From Oceanobacillus sojae (GTDB taxonomy: Bacteria > Bacillota > Bacilli > Bacillales > Amphibacillaceae): DNA of 64,000 nt. Below the pieces are notes generated by a model. That model was not told where the DNA came from. It saw only the letters and a program-made list of their open reading frames with translations, and did not search any database. The stretch lies in assembly GCF_900162665.1 (NCBI RefSeq), contig NZ_LT727809.1:641229-705228 (forward strand), read 5' to 3'. Position 1 is the stretch's first letter. Every line of letters starts with the position of its first letter. Made by a program: the position numbers and the translations under genes. Below, piece after piece: positions 52,031-60,616 of this stretch.

Positions 52031-53353
52031 CGAAAGAATCATGGCAATTATTAAAACAATAATCATCAAGATGCTGACAACATAGATACCATTTATAATG
52101 CCAAAATAATTAATAGCAATTGTTGCTAAAATAATCCCAATCATACTGCCTAATTGCCTAAAAATGTTAAGAAAAGAAGATATTTCATTATGATATCCCG
52201 GCTTCGTATCCTGATAAATAGCATTGGTAACCAAAGGAGCTACCATCCCGCTAAATCCTAAAAAGACATACCCGATGCTTAATAAATAATAATAGTCACG
52301 ATATAGCATGGATACGCAAACTAGAATCAGACCAATAATCATTGAAATTAAAGAATATCTTTGCCCCTTATACAACCCGAATTTCTCACTGATTTTTGGT
52401 GATAAAAAGGTGGTCAGTAACATAGCTGACAATGTAAAAGGCAAGAATAAAATTCCTGTAAGTGTTGAGCTATATCCTAATTGATTTTGATACAAAACAG
52501 ATAATGCCAGCATAAATCCATAACAGCACAGATTATAGCTGAAAACATTTAAAAGAGACGATATCGATTGGATATTAAATAAATCAGCAGGCAGAATATG
52601 CAGCTTATCTTTTCTGATTTGATGAATAAACCTAAAAAGAATAGCAATAAATAGTAGACTGATCAAAATGGTATAGGCACCTGAAAAAATATCTATAAAA
52701 CTTAAAAATAGAACAAAAGCCAAAAGACCAATTATAAAATAGAACTGTTCCCTGAAATAAAATAGGGCTTTTTCTTTAGCATTATTCGGTAAAGTGTAGA
52801 TTCCAAATAAAATGATGATAATAATAAAAGGAATATTAATAAAAAAGACACTGCGGTAGCCGAAAGTATGACTCAATAATCCCCCGATAATAGGAGAAAA
52901 AGCAAAGGCGATGCCGGAAGTTCCTGCCCATATAGCAAAAGCAACTGCCTTTTTCTTCACGTCCGGAAAGAGCTGATTTAATAATAAAGTAGCAACAGGG
53001 GAAAAGAGTGCAGCCCCAACCCCTTGTACAATTCTTCCAGTAATTAGCCAGGCATAGCTATTAGCAAATCCGGCAAAAATGGAGCCAGCTAAAAAGATAG
53101 AAATTCCTAATAAAAAGGCATTTTTACTGCCTATCCTTTTTGCAAATGTTGATAACAAGAGTAACAATCCTGCAAATGCAAGGATGTAACTGTTAGAAAC
53201 CCAGGCCATGGCCGTGTAATCAATATGTAGTTCATTTTTGATAACGGGCATAACAACATTCAAAATGTTTGTATCTAAAATGATTAGAAAACTTCCCAAG
53301 CATATGCTGATCAAACTGGCCGCTTCTCTTTTGGTAAACGATAAATATTTCAT
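52007..53353 (-). CDS. MFS multidrug exporter (DHA2-like)
   Basis: A 448-residue transporter with 12-14 membrane helices. LDTNILNVVMPVIKNEL near residue 27 is the motif D1 region of DHA2 proteins and SPIIGGLLSHTFGYR is in helix 5. Divergent from an ArsR-type regulator across two mirrored palindromes. GAGGG lies 6 bases before the ATG. Confidence 0.86.
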   Translation of the reverse strand: MKYLSFTKREAASLISICLGSFLIILDTNILNVVMPVIKNELHIDYTAMAWVSNSYILAFAGLLLLLSTFAKRIGSKNAFLLGISIFLAGSIFAGFANSYAWLITGRIVQGVGAALFSPVATLLLNQLFPDVKKKAVAFAIWAGTSGIAFAFSPIIGGLLSHTFGYRSVFFINIPFIIIIILFGIYTLPNNAKEKALFYFREQFYFIIGLLAFVLFLSFIDIFSGAYTILISLLFIAILFRFIHQIRKDKLHILPADLFNIQSISSLLNVFSYNLCCYGFMLALSVLYQNQLGYSSTLTGILFLPFTLSAMLLTTFLSPKISEKFGLYKGQRYSLISMIIGLILVCVSMLYRDYYYLLSIGYVFLGFSGMVAPLVTNAIYQDTKPGYHNEISSFLNIFRQLGSMIGIILATIAINYFGIINGIYVVSILMIIVLIIAMILSKTKHPAH

Positions 53354-53364
53354 TACAATCCCTC

Positions 53365-53437
53365 ATTTCAAATATTTTTGAAACAACATCGATTTTAATT
53401 CAAAAATATTTGAAATGTCAAGTGAAACTGTTATAAT
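53365..53437. promoter_or_regulatory. Mirrored twin operator and promoter of the ArsR-type gene
   Basis: An 18-bp arm ATTTCAAATATTTTTGAA (53365-53382) is perfectly inverted at 53399-53416 with a 16-bp spacer. Each arm is itself close to a palindrome. The right arm overlaps the -35 TTGAAA (53410-53415); 16 bp later comes TATAAT (53432-53437). Confidence 0.75.
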
Positions 53438-53443
53438 AAAAAT

Positions 53444-53776
53444 ATGAAAACATATCGAATCAATGACATTTTTAAAGTATTGCAGGATGAGACAAGGATT
53501 AAAATAATTGAAATTATACAGAAGAGAAAGGAGGAAAGAATGTATCTGCCCGCTACAAATTTAGCGGAAAACAGCTTCTGTCCACAGGATATATTAAGAA
53601 TATTAAATGAAGAAAAAGCAGCTATTTCAAATACAAAGCTTTCTTACCATTTAAAAGAGATGCGAAATGCACAAATATTAAATTTGGAGAGAGAGGGGAA
53701 ACGTTATTTTTATTCCGTTAACCAAGATACGTTAAATGATATGATAGATTGGATCCGTTCTATCCAACGGAATTAA
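53444..53776 (+). CDS. ArsR-type winged-helix regulator
   Basis: A 110-residue regulator (IFKVLQDETRIKIIEII opening, NTKLSYHLKEMRNAQIL recognition region, wing GKRYFYSVN). A long insert of about 25 residues with CPQD lies before the recognition helix. The ATG starts only 6 bases after the -10 box and has no ribosome site, which implies a leaderless message. It should repress the divergent MFS exporter. Confidence 0.82.
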   Translation: MKTYRINDIFKVLQDETRIKIIEIIQKRKEERMYLPATNLAENSFCPQDILRILNEEKAAISNTKLSYHLKEMRNAQILNLEREGKRYFYSVNQDTLNDMIDWIRSIQRN

Positions 53777-53838
53777 GCTGATTTAGAATAATCACCATAA
53801 GGCAGCATTAAAATATTAGTTTTATATGAAAAAGAAAG

Positions 53839-53870
53839 GAGTGCTTCCGTGAAAAAAAGCACTCTTTATC
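53839..53870 (+). terminator. Terminator after the ArsR-type gene
   Basis: GAGTGCTT pairs with AAGCACTC (53839-53846 with 53857-53864), followed by TTTAT. Confidence 0.6.
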
Positions 53871-53929
53871 TATCTAATCCACTATTTTTAGTCGGAATTG
53901 ATATTATATTTTTAATAAGAAACCTTTAA
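53849..53929 (+). CDS. Possible 26-residue membrane peptide
   Basis: A GTG-started frame with AAAGGAG 7 bases upstream encodes a single hydrophobic helix (LFLVGIDIIFLIRN). It lies within the arsR terminator region and 18 bp before the insertion sequence. It may be the start of a gene lost here. Confidence 0.25.
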   Translation: MKKSTLYLSNPLFLVGIDIIFLIRNL

Positions 53930-53998
53930 AAGACTATCTACTTGAGTGAATTTCATAATTCTTAACCCTTGCGTCCCAATGAGTTCAGGGCATAAAAA

Positions 53999-54071
53999 AA
54001 GAAGTACCTCCCCAAATCTTGTATAATGGTAATAACCACAAAACCATAAAAAGACTGGAGGAGTACTTCTT
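53999..54071 (+). promoter_or_regulatory. Hairpin masking the transposase ribosome site
   Basis: AAGAAGTACCTCC (53999-54011) pairs with GGAGGAGTACTTCTT (54057-54071) except for a 2-base bulge, covering the ribosome site just before ATG 54072. A TATAAT at 54022 lies inside the loop, so transcripts from outside would be masked while the element's own transcript would not. Confidence 0.65.
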
Positions 54072-55433
54072 ATGACCATTATACGACAACCGAGTCTATT
54101 TGGCATCCAAGAATTATATGACATGGAACCTACCCAAAAATATGAAGCGATTATTTCAGCGATTGATCTGGATCGTATTTATCATGCGATTAATAAGAAA
54201 TCCCGGCTTGGAGCGCCTGTTGAGCTAAATTATGCAGGGATGATTATTTCTTTTTTTATTCGCTACATCGAGCGCATCCCAACGATCAAAGACTTAATCA
54301 AGCGTCTAAATGATGACTTTATCTTTAAAATGAACTGCGGATTTCTTGTTTCCGATTCTACACCGTCAGAAGCTGCGTATTCTCGCTTGGTTACAAAACT
54401 GAGTGAATCAGATATTTTAGAGAAATCCTTCGAAAACGTAACACTGGCAGCTATCACAGAAGGATTTATCGCTGATGAAGTCATCGCCATTGACGCAACC
54501 CATTTTGAAGCCCGGGACAAGGCGCCCGTTCAAAAAGAAGAAAAATCGGAAATCAGACCCAAAAAGCGTGGGCGTAAATCCAAGAAAGAACGCGACCAAT
54601 ATCTCAAAGAACAAGCAGAAAAAGAAGCGAATCTTCCATTGTATGAAAAGAAAATAGAAGCTCAATTAGACGTTCCATTAGACGTATTGCGTGCAGAAGT
54701 GCCACAGAACCCAAAATGGGGTGTGAAAAAGAATGCAGATGGTAAAAACGAGTATTGGTTTGGCTACAAAGGACACCTCGCAGTTGGGGCATCAAGCCAG
54801 TATATTCTACAATCCTTGTTTTCTTCCGGCAGCTTAAATGATGGAAAAGCCGCTATCGCCCTATTGAAGGGGATAGATCAACGACTTCCGCTTACGTCTG
54901 CTTCTTACCAGACATTGGATGCGGGCTATGATTTCGAGCCGATTTATGAACAAATTCATCGCATGGGACAACAGTCTGTCATTGCCTATAATAAACGCAA
55001 TGAAGGCGAAATGATCGGGTTTGATAAGGATTTTGCCCCGACCTGTTTGCGAGAACATTCCTATAAATATGACAGCTTTGATCCGAAATACGAAACATTG
55101 AAGTATACCAGACCTAAGGAATGTAGCAACTGCCCACTTGCAAATGAAGGTATCTGTCAAAAAGTGTATAAAGTCAAAATAACCACCGATTTAAGACGTT
55201 ATACGGCGCCTGCGCGCGGATCAAGAGCTTGGAAAAAGATTTTTAAACAACGGACAGCAGTAGAACGTGTCAACGCTTATTTAAAAGAGTTCTATCAGTT
55301 AAATAATGTTCGCTATCGCACTGGAAAGCGTGCGAAAGTCCATTTTGACATGGTCGCTTTGATTTACAATGCTTCCAAATTAGCTGCGGATCGCATCCAA
55401 GCGGAGCTTATTCAGCAACAACAAGCTGCATAA
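54072..55433 (+). CDS. IS1182-family transposase
   Basis: A 453-residue transposase. The N-terminal DUF772-type domain (about residues 40-120) is followed by a basic linker (about 150-175, KKRGRKSKKERD) and a DDE catalytic core: Asp in AIDATHFEA, Asp in TLDAGYD and Glu in TAVERVNAYLKEF. A Cys cluster CSNCPLANEGIC precedes the last motif. The frame is intact, so the element may be active. Confidence 0.87.
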   Translation: MTIIRQPSLFGIQELYDMEPTQKYEAIISAIDLDRIYHAINKKSRLGAPVELNYAGMIISFFIRYIERIPTIKDLIKRLNDDFIFKMNCGFLVSDSTPSEAAYSRLVTKLSESDILEKSFENVTLAAITEGFIADEVIAIDATHFEARDKAPVQKEEKSEIRPKKRGRKSKKERDQYLKEQAEKEANLPLYEKKIEAQLDVPLDVLRAEVPQNPKWGVKKNADGKNEYWFGYKGHLAVGASSQYILQSLFSSGSLNDGKAAIALLKGIDQRLPLTSASYQTLDAGYDFEPIYEQIHRMGQQSVIAYNKRNEGEMIGFDKDFAPTCLREHSYKYDSFDPKYETLKYTRPKECSNCPLANEGICQKVYKVKITTDLRRYTAPARGSRAWKKIFKQRTAVERVNAYLKEFYQLNNVRYRTGKRAKVHFDMVALIYNASKLAADRIQAELIQQQQAA

Positions 55434-55509
55434 TTTTTGTTTTTTAAAATACACTTTCGAAAATTCTGTTCGTCTTTGTATTTTTAAAAAGAGCAATTAT
55501 GAAATTCAT

Positions 55510-55761
55510 TCACTTACTAAAAACCAAAACATTATCTACAAAAATCTTGCATTTCATTGTAAAAATACCACCGATGCTTACTTTAATATTTTTTGTGATT
55601 TGATCATTTTTTTTAAGAATTCCTCTCAAAGTTGCTCTCAATGCGAGACCTAAATTTTCATCCTGTAATTTACCATCAACGTATAACTTTTCACCATTAA
55701 GCCAGGTATTAACCACTTGAATATGGTGTCCTTCACATGTAGCATCAAACACTTTCTTCAT
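55510..55761 (-). CDS. Small hypothetical protein ending at the insertion sequence
   Basis: An 83-residue protein (MKKVFDATCEGHHIQVVNTW...VDNVLVFSK), probably a small beta-rich cytoplasmic protein. GGAGGG lies about 10 bases before the ATG. Its TGA stop lies 1 bp outside the IS end, so the natural C-terminus may have been trimmed by the insertion. I do not recognise a named family. Confidence 0.6.
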   Translation of the reverse strand: MKKVFDATCEGHHIQVVNTWLNGEKLYVDGKLQDENLGLALRATLRGILKKNDQITKNIKVSIGGIFTMKCKIFVDNVLVFSK

Positions 55762-55891
55762 AAATAAATTCCCTCCTATCCTTACGACATATACGAATTA
55801 GAAAATGAAAGGTTCCCAAGGATTTTACTTTCACTAACCTGCCCGTTAGTTGAATAAGCAACAGTGTTTTACAGCAAATTTAATTAACCTA

Positions 55892-55910
55892 AGTGTATCA
55901 TAGGTTTCTG
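55892..55910 (+). repeat. Copy 2 of the 19-bp dispersed repeat
   Basis: Identical to 29952-29970, same orientation. It lies in the 55762-56087 gap, which otherwise holds only the promoter region of the BcrA-like gene. Confidence 0.6.
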
Positions 55911-56037
55911 AATTCTGTACTAAATTTCATTTAATAATCAAGTCATTTATTGTTACTTCAATTCTGCTATCCCTGAATTTGCACGGTATTTAATTTCTGT
56001 TTACCCTCTGTTTACTTTCGCTTTCTATAATCGAATG

Positions 56038-56058
56038 GAAGCGCCGGATAAGCGCTTC
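56038..56058 (+). promoter_or_regulatory. GC-rich hairpin upstream of the BcrA-like gene
   Basis: GAAGCGC pairs with GCGCTTC around a 7-base loop, 12 bases before the ribosome site AGAAGGGG. It could be an operator or an RNA hairpin. Confidence 0.45.
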
Positions 56059-56087
56059 ATATTATGAAACAGAAGGGGAACAGGTAT

Positions 56088-57014
56088 ATGAAGCAACAGC
56101 CAATTGTTCAATTTAAGCACACTACCAAAATAATTGGAAGAAAGACAATCGTTAATGATTTAAATTTTGATGTCTTAGCAGGAGAGGTATTTGGATTTTT
56201 AGGGCCAAATGGCGCTGGTAAAACGACAACAATCCGGATGATGGTCGGACTGATAAAAATAAGCCGGGGAGATATCCTGATTAATGGGCACAGTATTGCC
56301 AGCCAGTTTGAACAAGCAATCCGGCATGTAGGAGGAATTGTAGAAAATCCGGATTTATATAAATATTTAACGGGCTATCAGAATTTAAAGCATTATGCGC
56401 GGATGGTTCCGGGTATTTCTAAGAAACGGATCAATGAGATTGTTGAGCAAGTTGGATTGAAGGAGCGTATTCATGACAAAGTAAGCTCGTATTCATTGGG
56501 AATGCGCCAGCGCTTAGGAATTGCGCAGGCATTGCTGCATCGTCCGGCGCTGTTAATACTGGATGAACCGACGAACGGGCTGGATCCGGCAGGGATACGG
56601 GAGCTCCGCAATAACTTAAAAGAACTTGCTCATCAGGAAGGCGTAGCCGTATTTGTTTCCAGTCATTTACTTTCAGAAATGCAGTTGATGTGCGATAAAA
56701 TTGCCGTTTTGCAGAAAGGAAAGCTGGTCAGTATCGAAAATGTACAGGCATTTATATCTAAAGATAGTATTTCACGCGTTTATCTAGAGGTAGAAGCATC
56801 GCAAACAGAATTGACCAAAATGCTTATTGCGGATTTGAACAAGACTGCGATAGCCGGCAGCGGACCAAACGAGTTGTGGATCCAAATGAATAAAGATGAG
56901 GTCCCGGAATTAAATAAGCTGTTGTTAGAAAATGGAGTTCGTGTCTTGAGTATTCATGTGCAGGAACGGACCCTGGAGGATAAATTTTTGGAAATGATGG
57001 AGGAAGAACAATGA
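56088..57014 (+). CDS. BcrA-like ABC transporter ATPase
   Basis: A 308-residue ATPase with Walker A FLGPNGAGKTT, signature YSLGMRQRLGIAQA and Walker B LLILDEPTNGLDPAG, plus the ~90-residue tail common in BcrA-type resistance ATPases. ATG at 56088 lies 9 bases after AGAAGGGG; the ATG at 56064 is upstream of that site. It overlaps the permease by 4 bases (ATGA). Confidence 0.88.
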   Translation: MKQQPIVQFKHTTKIIGRKTIVNDLNFDVLAGEVFGFLGPNGAGKTTTIRMMVGLIKISRGDILINGHSIASQFEQAIRHVGGIVENPDLYKYLTGYQNLKHYARMVPGISKKRINEIVEQVGLKERIHDKVSSYSLGMRQRLGIAQALLHRPALLILDEPTNGLDPAGIRELRNNLKELAHQEGVAVFVSSHLLSEMQLMCDKIAVLQKGKLVSIENVQAFISKDSISRVYLEVEASQTELTKMLIADLNKTAIAGSGPNELWIQMNKDEVPELNKLLLENGVRVLSIHVQERTLEDKFLEMMEEEQ

Positions 57015-57943
57015 TTGGATTGATTTCAAATGAAATGATGAAAATAGTGAACCGGAAGCTGACTTGGATTATTTTATTCCTGTTGATTGCGATCACAGCT
57101 GGCAGCTTTGTAATGAATAAGCTAACTGAAGAGCCTGTGTCTGATTGGCGTGCTGAACAATCGGAGCTGATAGAGCGGTATCAGGGACAATTAGAAATTG
57201 ATGAGCTTTCTCCTCAAATGCATGCAGATACAGAGAATAAACTTCAGATTGCCAACTACCGTCTGGAAAATGATATTGCTCCGGTCAGTGAAAACCCATG
57301 GTCTGCTTTACTGCGTTTTTCCGGATTAATTGAAATGGTGATTATATTTGCCATTGTCATTGCTGCTGATGTAGTATCAAGGGAATATACAAGCGGAACA
57401 ATTAAACTGTTGCTGATCCGCCCTCATAGCCGCTCGAAAATCTTATTTTCCAAGTACATCTCTGTAGCCGTATTTGCTTTATGTATGCTGGCCATAGTAT
57501 TTGTTACCGGATACGGTGTAAGTGCTATGTTCTATGGATTTGGAAATCTTGACACAACGGACTTGTTCTTAAATGCGGGAGGAGAGGTCACAGAGATGAA
57601 TGTATTTCTGCAGACCGTTAAGATGTATGGCTTAAGTTTTCTGCCGATACTTAGTTATGTTACATTATCCTTCGCTATTTCAACGATTTTACGTAATAGT
57701 GCATTGGCAGTCGGGATTTCTTTGTTTATTATGATTGTAGGCAATTCCATCATAGAAGCAACTTCCCGTATATCCTGGTTAAAATACCTGCCTTTTGCTA
57801 ATAGCGATATAAGCTTGTATATATTCCATCTGCCGGCAAGACCGGAAATGACTTTAGGCTTTTCTCTCACTGTATTAGCTGTTTATATAGCAGTTTTTGC
57901 AGGATTAAGCTGGATGGTATTCAAAAAACGGGATACAGCTTAA
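57011..57943 (+). CDS. BcrB-like ABC-2 permease
   Basis: A 310-residue permease with six membrane helices: one near the N-terminus (residues 16-33), an outer charged loop to about residue 95, then five more. The segment DVVSREYTSGTIKLLLIRP is a classic ABC-2 permease signature. It is the partner of the overlapping ATPase, and a response regulator follows after 27 bp. Confidence 0.86.
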   Translation: MIGLISNEMMKIVNRKLTWIILFLLIAITAGSFVMNKLTEEPVSDWRAEQSELIERYQGQLEIDELSPQMHADTENKLQIANYRLENDIAPVSENPWSALLRFSGLIEMVIIFAIVIAADVVSREYTSGTIKLLLIRPHSRSKILFSKYISVAVFALCMLAIVFVTGYGVSAMFYGFGNLDTTDLFLNAGGEVTEMNVFLQTVKMYGLSFLPILSYVTLSFAISTILRNSALAVGISLFIMIVGNSIIEATSRISWLKYLPFANSDISLYIFHLPARPEMTLGFSLTVLAVYIAVFAGLSWMVFKKRDTA

Positions 57944-57970
57944 AAATGAAATGTAAAAAGGGGTAAAAAA

Positions 57971-58687
57971 ATGCGTGCACAAAAAATATTGCTGGTTGAT
58001 GATGAACCGGGTATTATTCAAATGCTTGAAAAACTTTTGCGCAAGGAAGGCTATACGTTTATTCACAGTGCATACTCAGGAAAAGAAGTCAGGGAAAAAA
58101 TAGTACAGTCAGCGTATGATTTAATTGTACTGGATGTGATGCTGCCTGACACAGATGGATTTCAGCTGTGTCAGGAAATCCGCCAAAAGACGAATGCTCC
58201 CATCTTATTTCTTACTGCCCGTTCAAGTGATTTAGATATGCTGACTGGCTTTGGAATTGGGGGAGATGATTATATTACAAAGCCTTTTAATCCGTTGGAG
58301 GTTGCGGCACGCATTCATGCACAACTCCGGCGGCAGGAGCAGTATCAGCAAATTACGGAACCGGAAAAAGTATATCATTTCGGAACAGTTACCGTTAATA
58401 AAAAAGCAGCTCAATTACTGATTGACGGAAAAGCAGTAGCCTGTCCTGCCAAAGAGTTTGAACTATTGCTTTTCTTAGCTGAACATCCAAAACAAGTATT
58501 TACGGCAGGACAGTTATATGAAATTGTGTGGGGTTACGATAGTCTTGGAGATGAGAAAACGGTCTCCATCCATATTATGCGGCTTCGTAAAAAAATCGAG
58601 AAAGACCCGAAAAATCCTTCGCTGATTGTTACATTAAGAGGGATCGGCTATAAATTAGTACCGCCAGATACAGAGGATTCGCCATGA
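57971..58687 (+). CDS. OmpR/PhoB-family response regulator
   Basis: A 238-residue regulator: acidic pair in LLVDDEPG, phosphorylation site in LIVLDVMLPDTDG and Lys in TKPFN; the DNA-binding domain ends LIVTLRGIGYKL. It overlaps the kinase gene by 4 bases. Expected to activate the transporter upstream. Confidence 0.9.
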   Translation: MRAQKILLVDDEPGIIQMLEKLLRKEGYTFIHSAYSGKEVREKIVQSAYDLIVLDVMLPDTDGFQLCQEIRQKTNAPILFLTARSSDLDMLTGFGIGGDDYITKPFNPLEVAARIHAQLRRQEQYQQITEPEKVYHFGTVTVNKKAAQLLIDGKAVACPAKEFELLLFLAEHPKQVFTAGQLYEIVWGYDSLGDEKTVSIHIMRLRKKIEKDPKNPSLIVTLRGIGYKLVPPDTEDSP

Positions 58688-59751
58688 TACGATGGCTGAC
58701 TGGAAGTCTCGTTGTCCGTTTTACATTCAGTTTTATTTTACATCAGTTTTTGCTGATGCTCGTCTTAGCGATCCCTGGAGTATTATATATTTATATCCTG
58801 CAGGAGCCCGATAACCTGACAATGATAAAGATCCTGTCCTGGGTTGCCGTTGCATTTTATTTTTTATATTGTCTGTTTTATGGTTACTACTTCGCGAGAC
58901 CTATGTATGGTGTGCTGAATCGGATAGAAGTTTTATCCAACGGAGAATATTTGGTTCCAAAACAGAAAAAACAATTTCTCTCCAGCCGTATCTACCGGGA
59001 GGTCAATACCAACCTGGAATCTCTCTCCACCATCCTTCAGGAGAATGAGAAAAAACGGAAAGAATTTAACAAACGGAGACAGGAATGGGCAGCAGGCGTA
59101 ACACATGATTTGAAAACACCATTGTCATATATCTCCGGTTACACAGATATGCTTTTATCAGCGGAGCATACATGGAGTGAAGCAGAAAGAATAGAATTTT
59201 TACAGCTGATTAAAGAGAAATCCAGGCATATGGAAGAATTGATTTCCGATCTTGGTATCGCTTTTCGGATGGATCAATCGCTGGATATCAAAAGGAATTC
59301 CGAAAAAATAGAATTAACAGAGCTGCTGCGAAGGGTCGTAGCTGAAGCAGCTAATATGCCTGTCGATAAAGAGATTTCGTTTGAATTCATCGGCAGTAAT
59401 CATCCTGTTTATATAAAAGGAGATATCAAGCTGCTCAAAAGGGCATTTACCAATTTAATAGTGAATGCAGTGGAGCATAACCCGGCTGGAACTGTCGTTA
59501 AAGTTACGATTGAGAAAAAAGATCAGGTGGAAGTCGTGATAGAAGATAACGGTATAGGGATGGACGAGGACGCAGTCAATCATTTATTTGAGCGTTATTA
59601 CCGGGGAACTCCTACAAATACTCCGACTGGAGGAACCGGACTGGGGATGGCAATTGTCCAGCAAATCATCGCTGCTTATGGAGGATCGATTGAAGTGAGT
59701 AGTGAGCTGGGGTGTGGGACTGCAATTACTGTGAAATTGTCTTATGACTGA
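58684..59751 (+). CDS. Sensor histidine kinase
   Basis: A 355-residue kinase with two membrane helices (about 10-35 and 45-70) and a very short outer loop, the intramembrane-sensing layout. HisKA box GVTHDLKTPLSYISG, N box NLIVNAVEHNP and G box GGTGLGMAIVQQ are complete. A HAMP-like stretch links them. Co-translated with the response regulator. Confidence 0.9.
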   Translation: MIRWLTGSLVVRFTFSFILHQFLLMLVLAIPGVLYIYILQEPDNLTMIKILSWVAVAFYFLYCLFYGYYFARPMYGVLNRIEVLSNGEYLVPKQKKQFLSSRIYREVNTNLESLSTILQENEKKRKEFNKRRQEWAAGVTHDLKTPLSYISGYTDMLLSAEHTWSEAERIEFLQLIKEKSRHMEELISDLGIAFRMDQSLDIKRNSEKIELTELLRRVVAEAANMPVDKEISFEFIGSNHPVYIKGDIKLLKRAFTNLIVNAVEHNPAGTVVKVTIEKKDQVEVVIEDNGIGMDEDAVNHLFERYYRGTPTNTPTGGTGLGMAIVQQIIAAYGGSIEVSSELGCGTAITVKLSYD

Positions 59752-59779
59752 ATTTTATTTTGAAAATTTAAGGAAGAAG

Positions 59780-59817
59780 AACAGTGGCTTAGCAATAGAT
59801 AGCCGTTGTTTTTTTAT
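59780..59817 (+). terminator. Terminator of the BcrAB-RS operon
   Basis: AACAGTGGCT pairs with AGCCGTTGTT (two wobble positions) and a run of seven or more T follows. Confidence 0.8.
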
Positions 59818-59937
59818 TTTTATTATAAGAGAGGAAACGGTAAAAACTATTATATACAATCGGTATTACTTTTTGCCAATCATTCATTAAAGATAGATGA
59901 ACTTAACGGCTTCATATATACTTGATCATCAAAAACA

Positions 59938-59975
59938 ATAGTAAAGGACGCTTGACGTCAAGCGTCCTTTACTAT
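59938..59975. repeat. 38-bp perfect palindrome
   Basis: Two 19-bp arms with no spacer meet at TTGACG/CGTCAA (59938-59975). No T-run follows. It lies 30 bp before the Xre regulator gene and could be its operator, a terminator for the opposite strand, or a mobile-element scar. Confidence 0.7.
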
Positions 59976-60004
59976 ACCATGAATAATGAAGGTGGTGATA
60001 TGGA

Positions 60005-60214
60005 TTGAAAAATAATATGGTGGAATATAGACGCAAGTTTGGTTACTCCCAGGAAAAATTTGCTGAGCTTCTTGGAGTGTCCAGACAAACAATTATTTCA
60101 ATTGAAAAAGGGAAATACAATCCATCACTTCCTTTAGCAATGATTATTGCAGAGATTTTTCAAACCAATGTAGAGAATGTTTTTATTTTAGAAGAAACAG
60201 ATTATAAGAAGTAA
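60005..60214 (+). CDS. Xre-family helix-turn-helix regulator (short)
   Basis: A 69-residue single-domain regulator; YSQEKFAELLGVSRQTIISI is the helix-turn-helix (near residues 14-33) and KYNPSLPLAM follows as usual. The TTG start lies 7 bases after AAGGTGGTG. It is followed 18 bp later by a four-helix membrane protein, a common pairing. Possibly autoregulated through the palindrome at 59938. Confidence 0.85.
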   Translation: MKNNMVEYRRKFGYSQEKFAELLGVSRQTIISIEKGKYNPSLPLAMIIAEIFQTNVENVFILEETDYKK

Positions 60215-60232
60215 TTTAGAAGGAGGGGTAAG

Positions 60233-60616
60233 TTGAATAAAGATATAAGTCGAGGATTATTTTTAATTTTAGTTTTTTTCCAGTTAGGTATGTTTGGTTT
60301 TATTGTATTTGCAGCTGTAATGGCCAATACATTTCCCGCACCTTCCACCTATATACAACTGTCAGTAGCTATCATGGCTTTCTGCATGAGCTATCTTTAT
60401 CCACACTTCAAACAAAAAGACGAGCGCATGAAATTGATCAGACAGAAGGGATTAGAGTATGCGTATTTTACCATATTAGTCTACTATATAATTTTATTAA
60501 TGATTCTTCAGTTTAATCTTTTAACACTATCTGCACTGGATGTGCTCTATATTTTAATTGCACTGACCATTTGTACAGTCTTTATTTGTATGGTGATAGC
60601 TGCGAAAAAATATTGA
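60233..60616 (+). CDS. Four-helix membrane protein paired with the Xre regulator
   Basis: A 127-residue membrane protein with helices at about 8-32, 40-57, 75-98 and 103-123 and a charged KQKDERMKLIRQKG loop. The arrangement resembles DUF2178-like proteins found beside YozG-type regulators; the name is tentative. TTG start after AGGAGGGG. Confidence 0.65.
   Translation: MNKDISRGLFLILVFFQLGMFGFIVFAAVMANTFPAPSTYIQLSVAIMAFCMSYLYPHFKQKDERMKLIRQKGLEYAYFTILVYYIILLMILQFNLLTLSALDVLYILIALTICTVFICMVIAAKKY

Larger units (their letters stand above)
53947..55508 (+). mobile_element. IS1182-like insertion sequence, apparently complete
   Basis: TGAATTTCATAATT at 53947-53960 is perfectly inverted at 55495-55508, giving a 1562-bp element with one transposase gene. 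No clear target duplication is visible by eye. The right end abuts the stop codon of a minus-strand gene. Confidence 0.75.
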
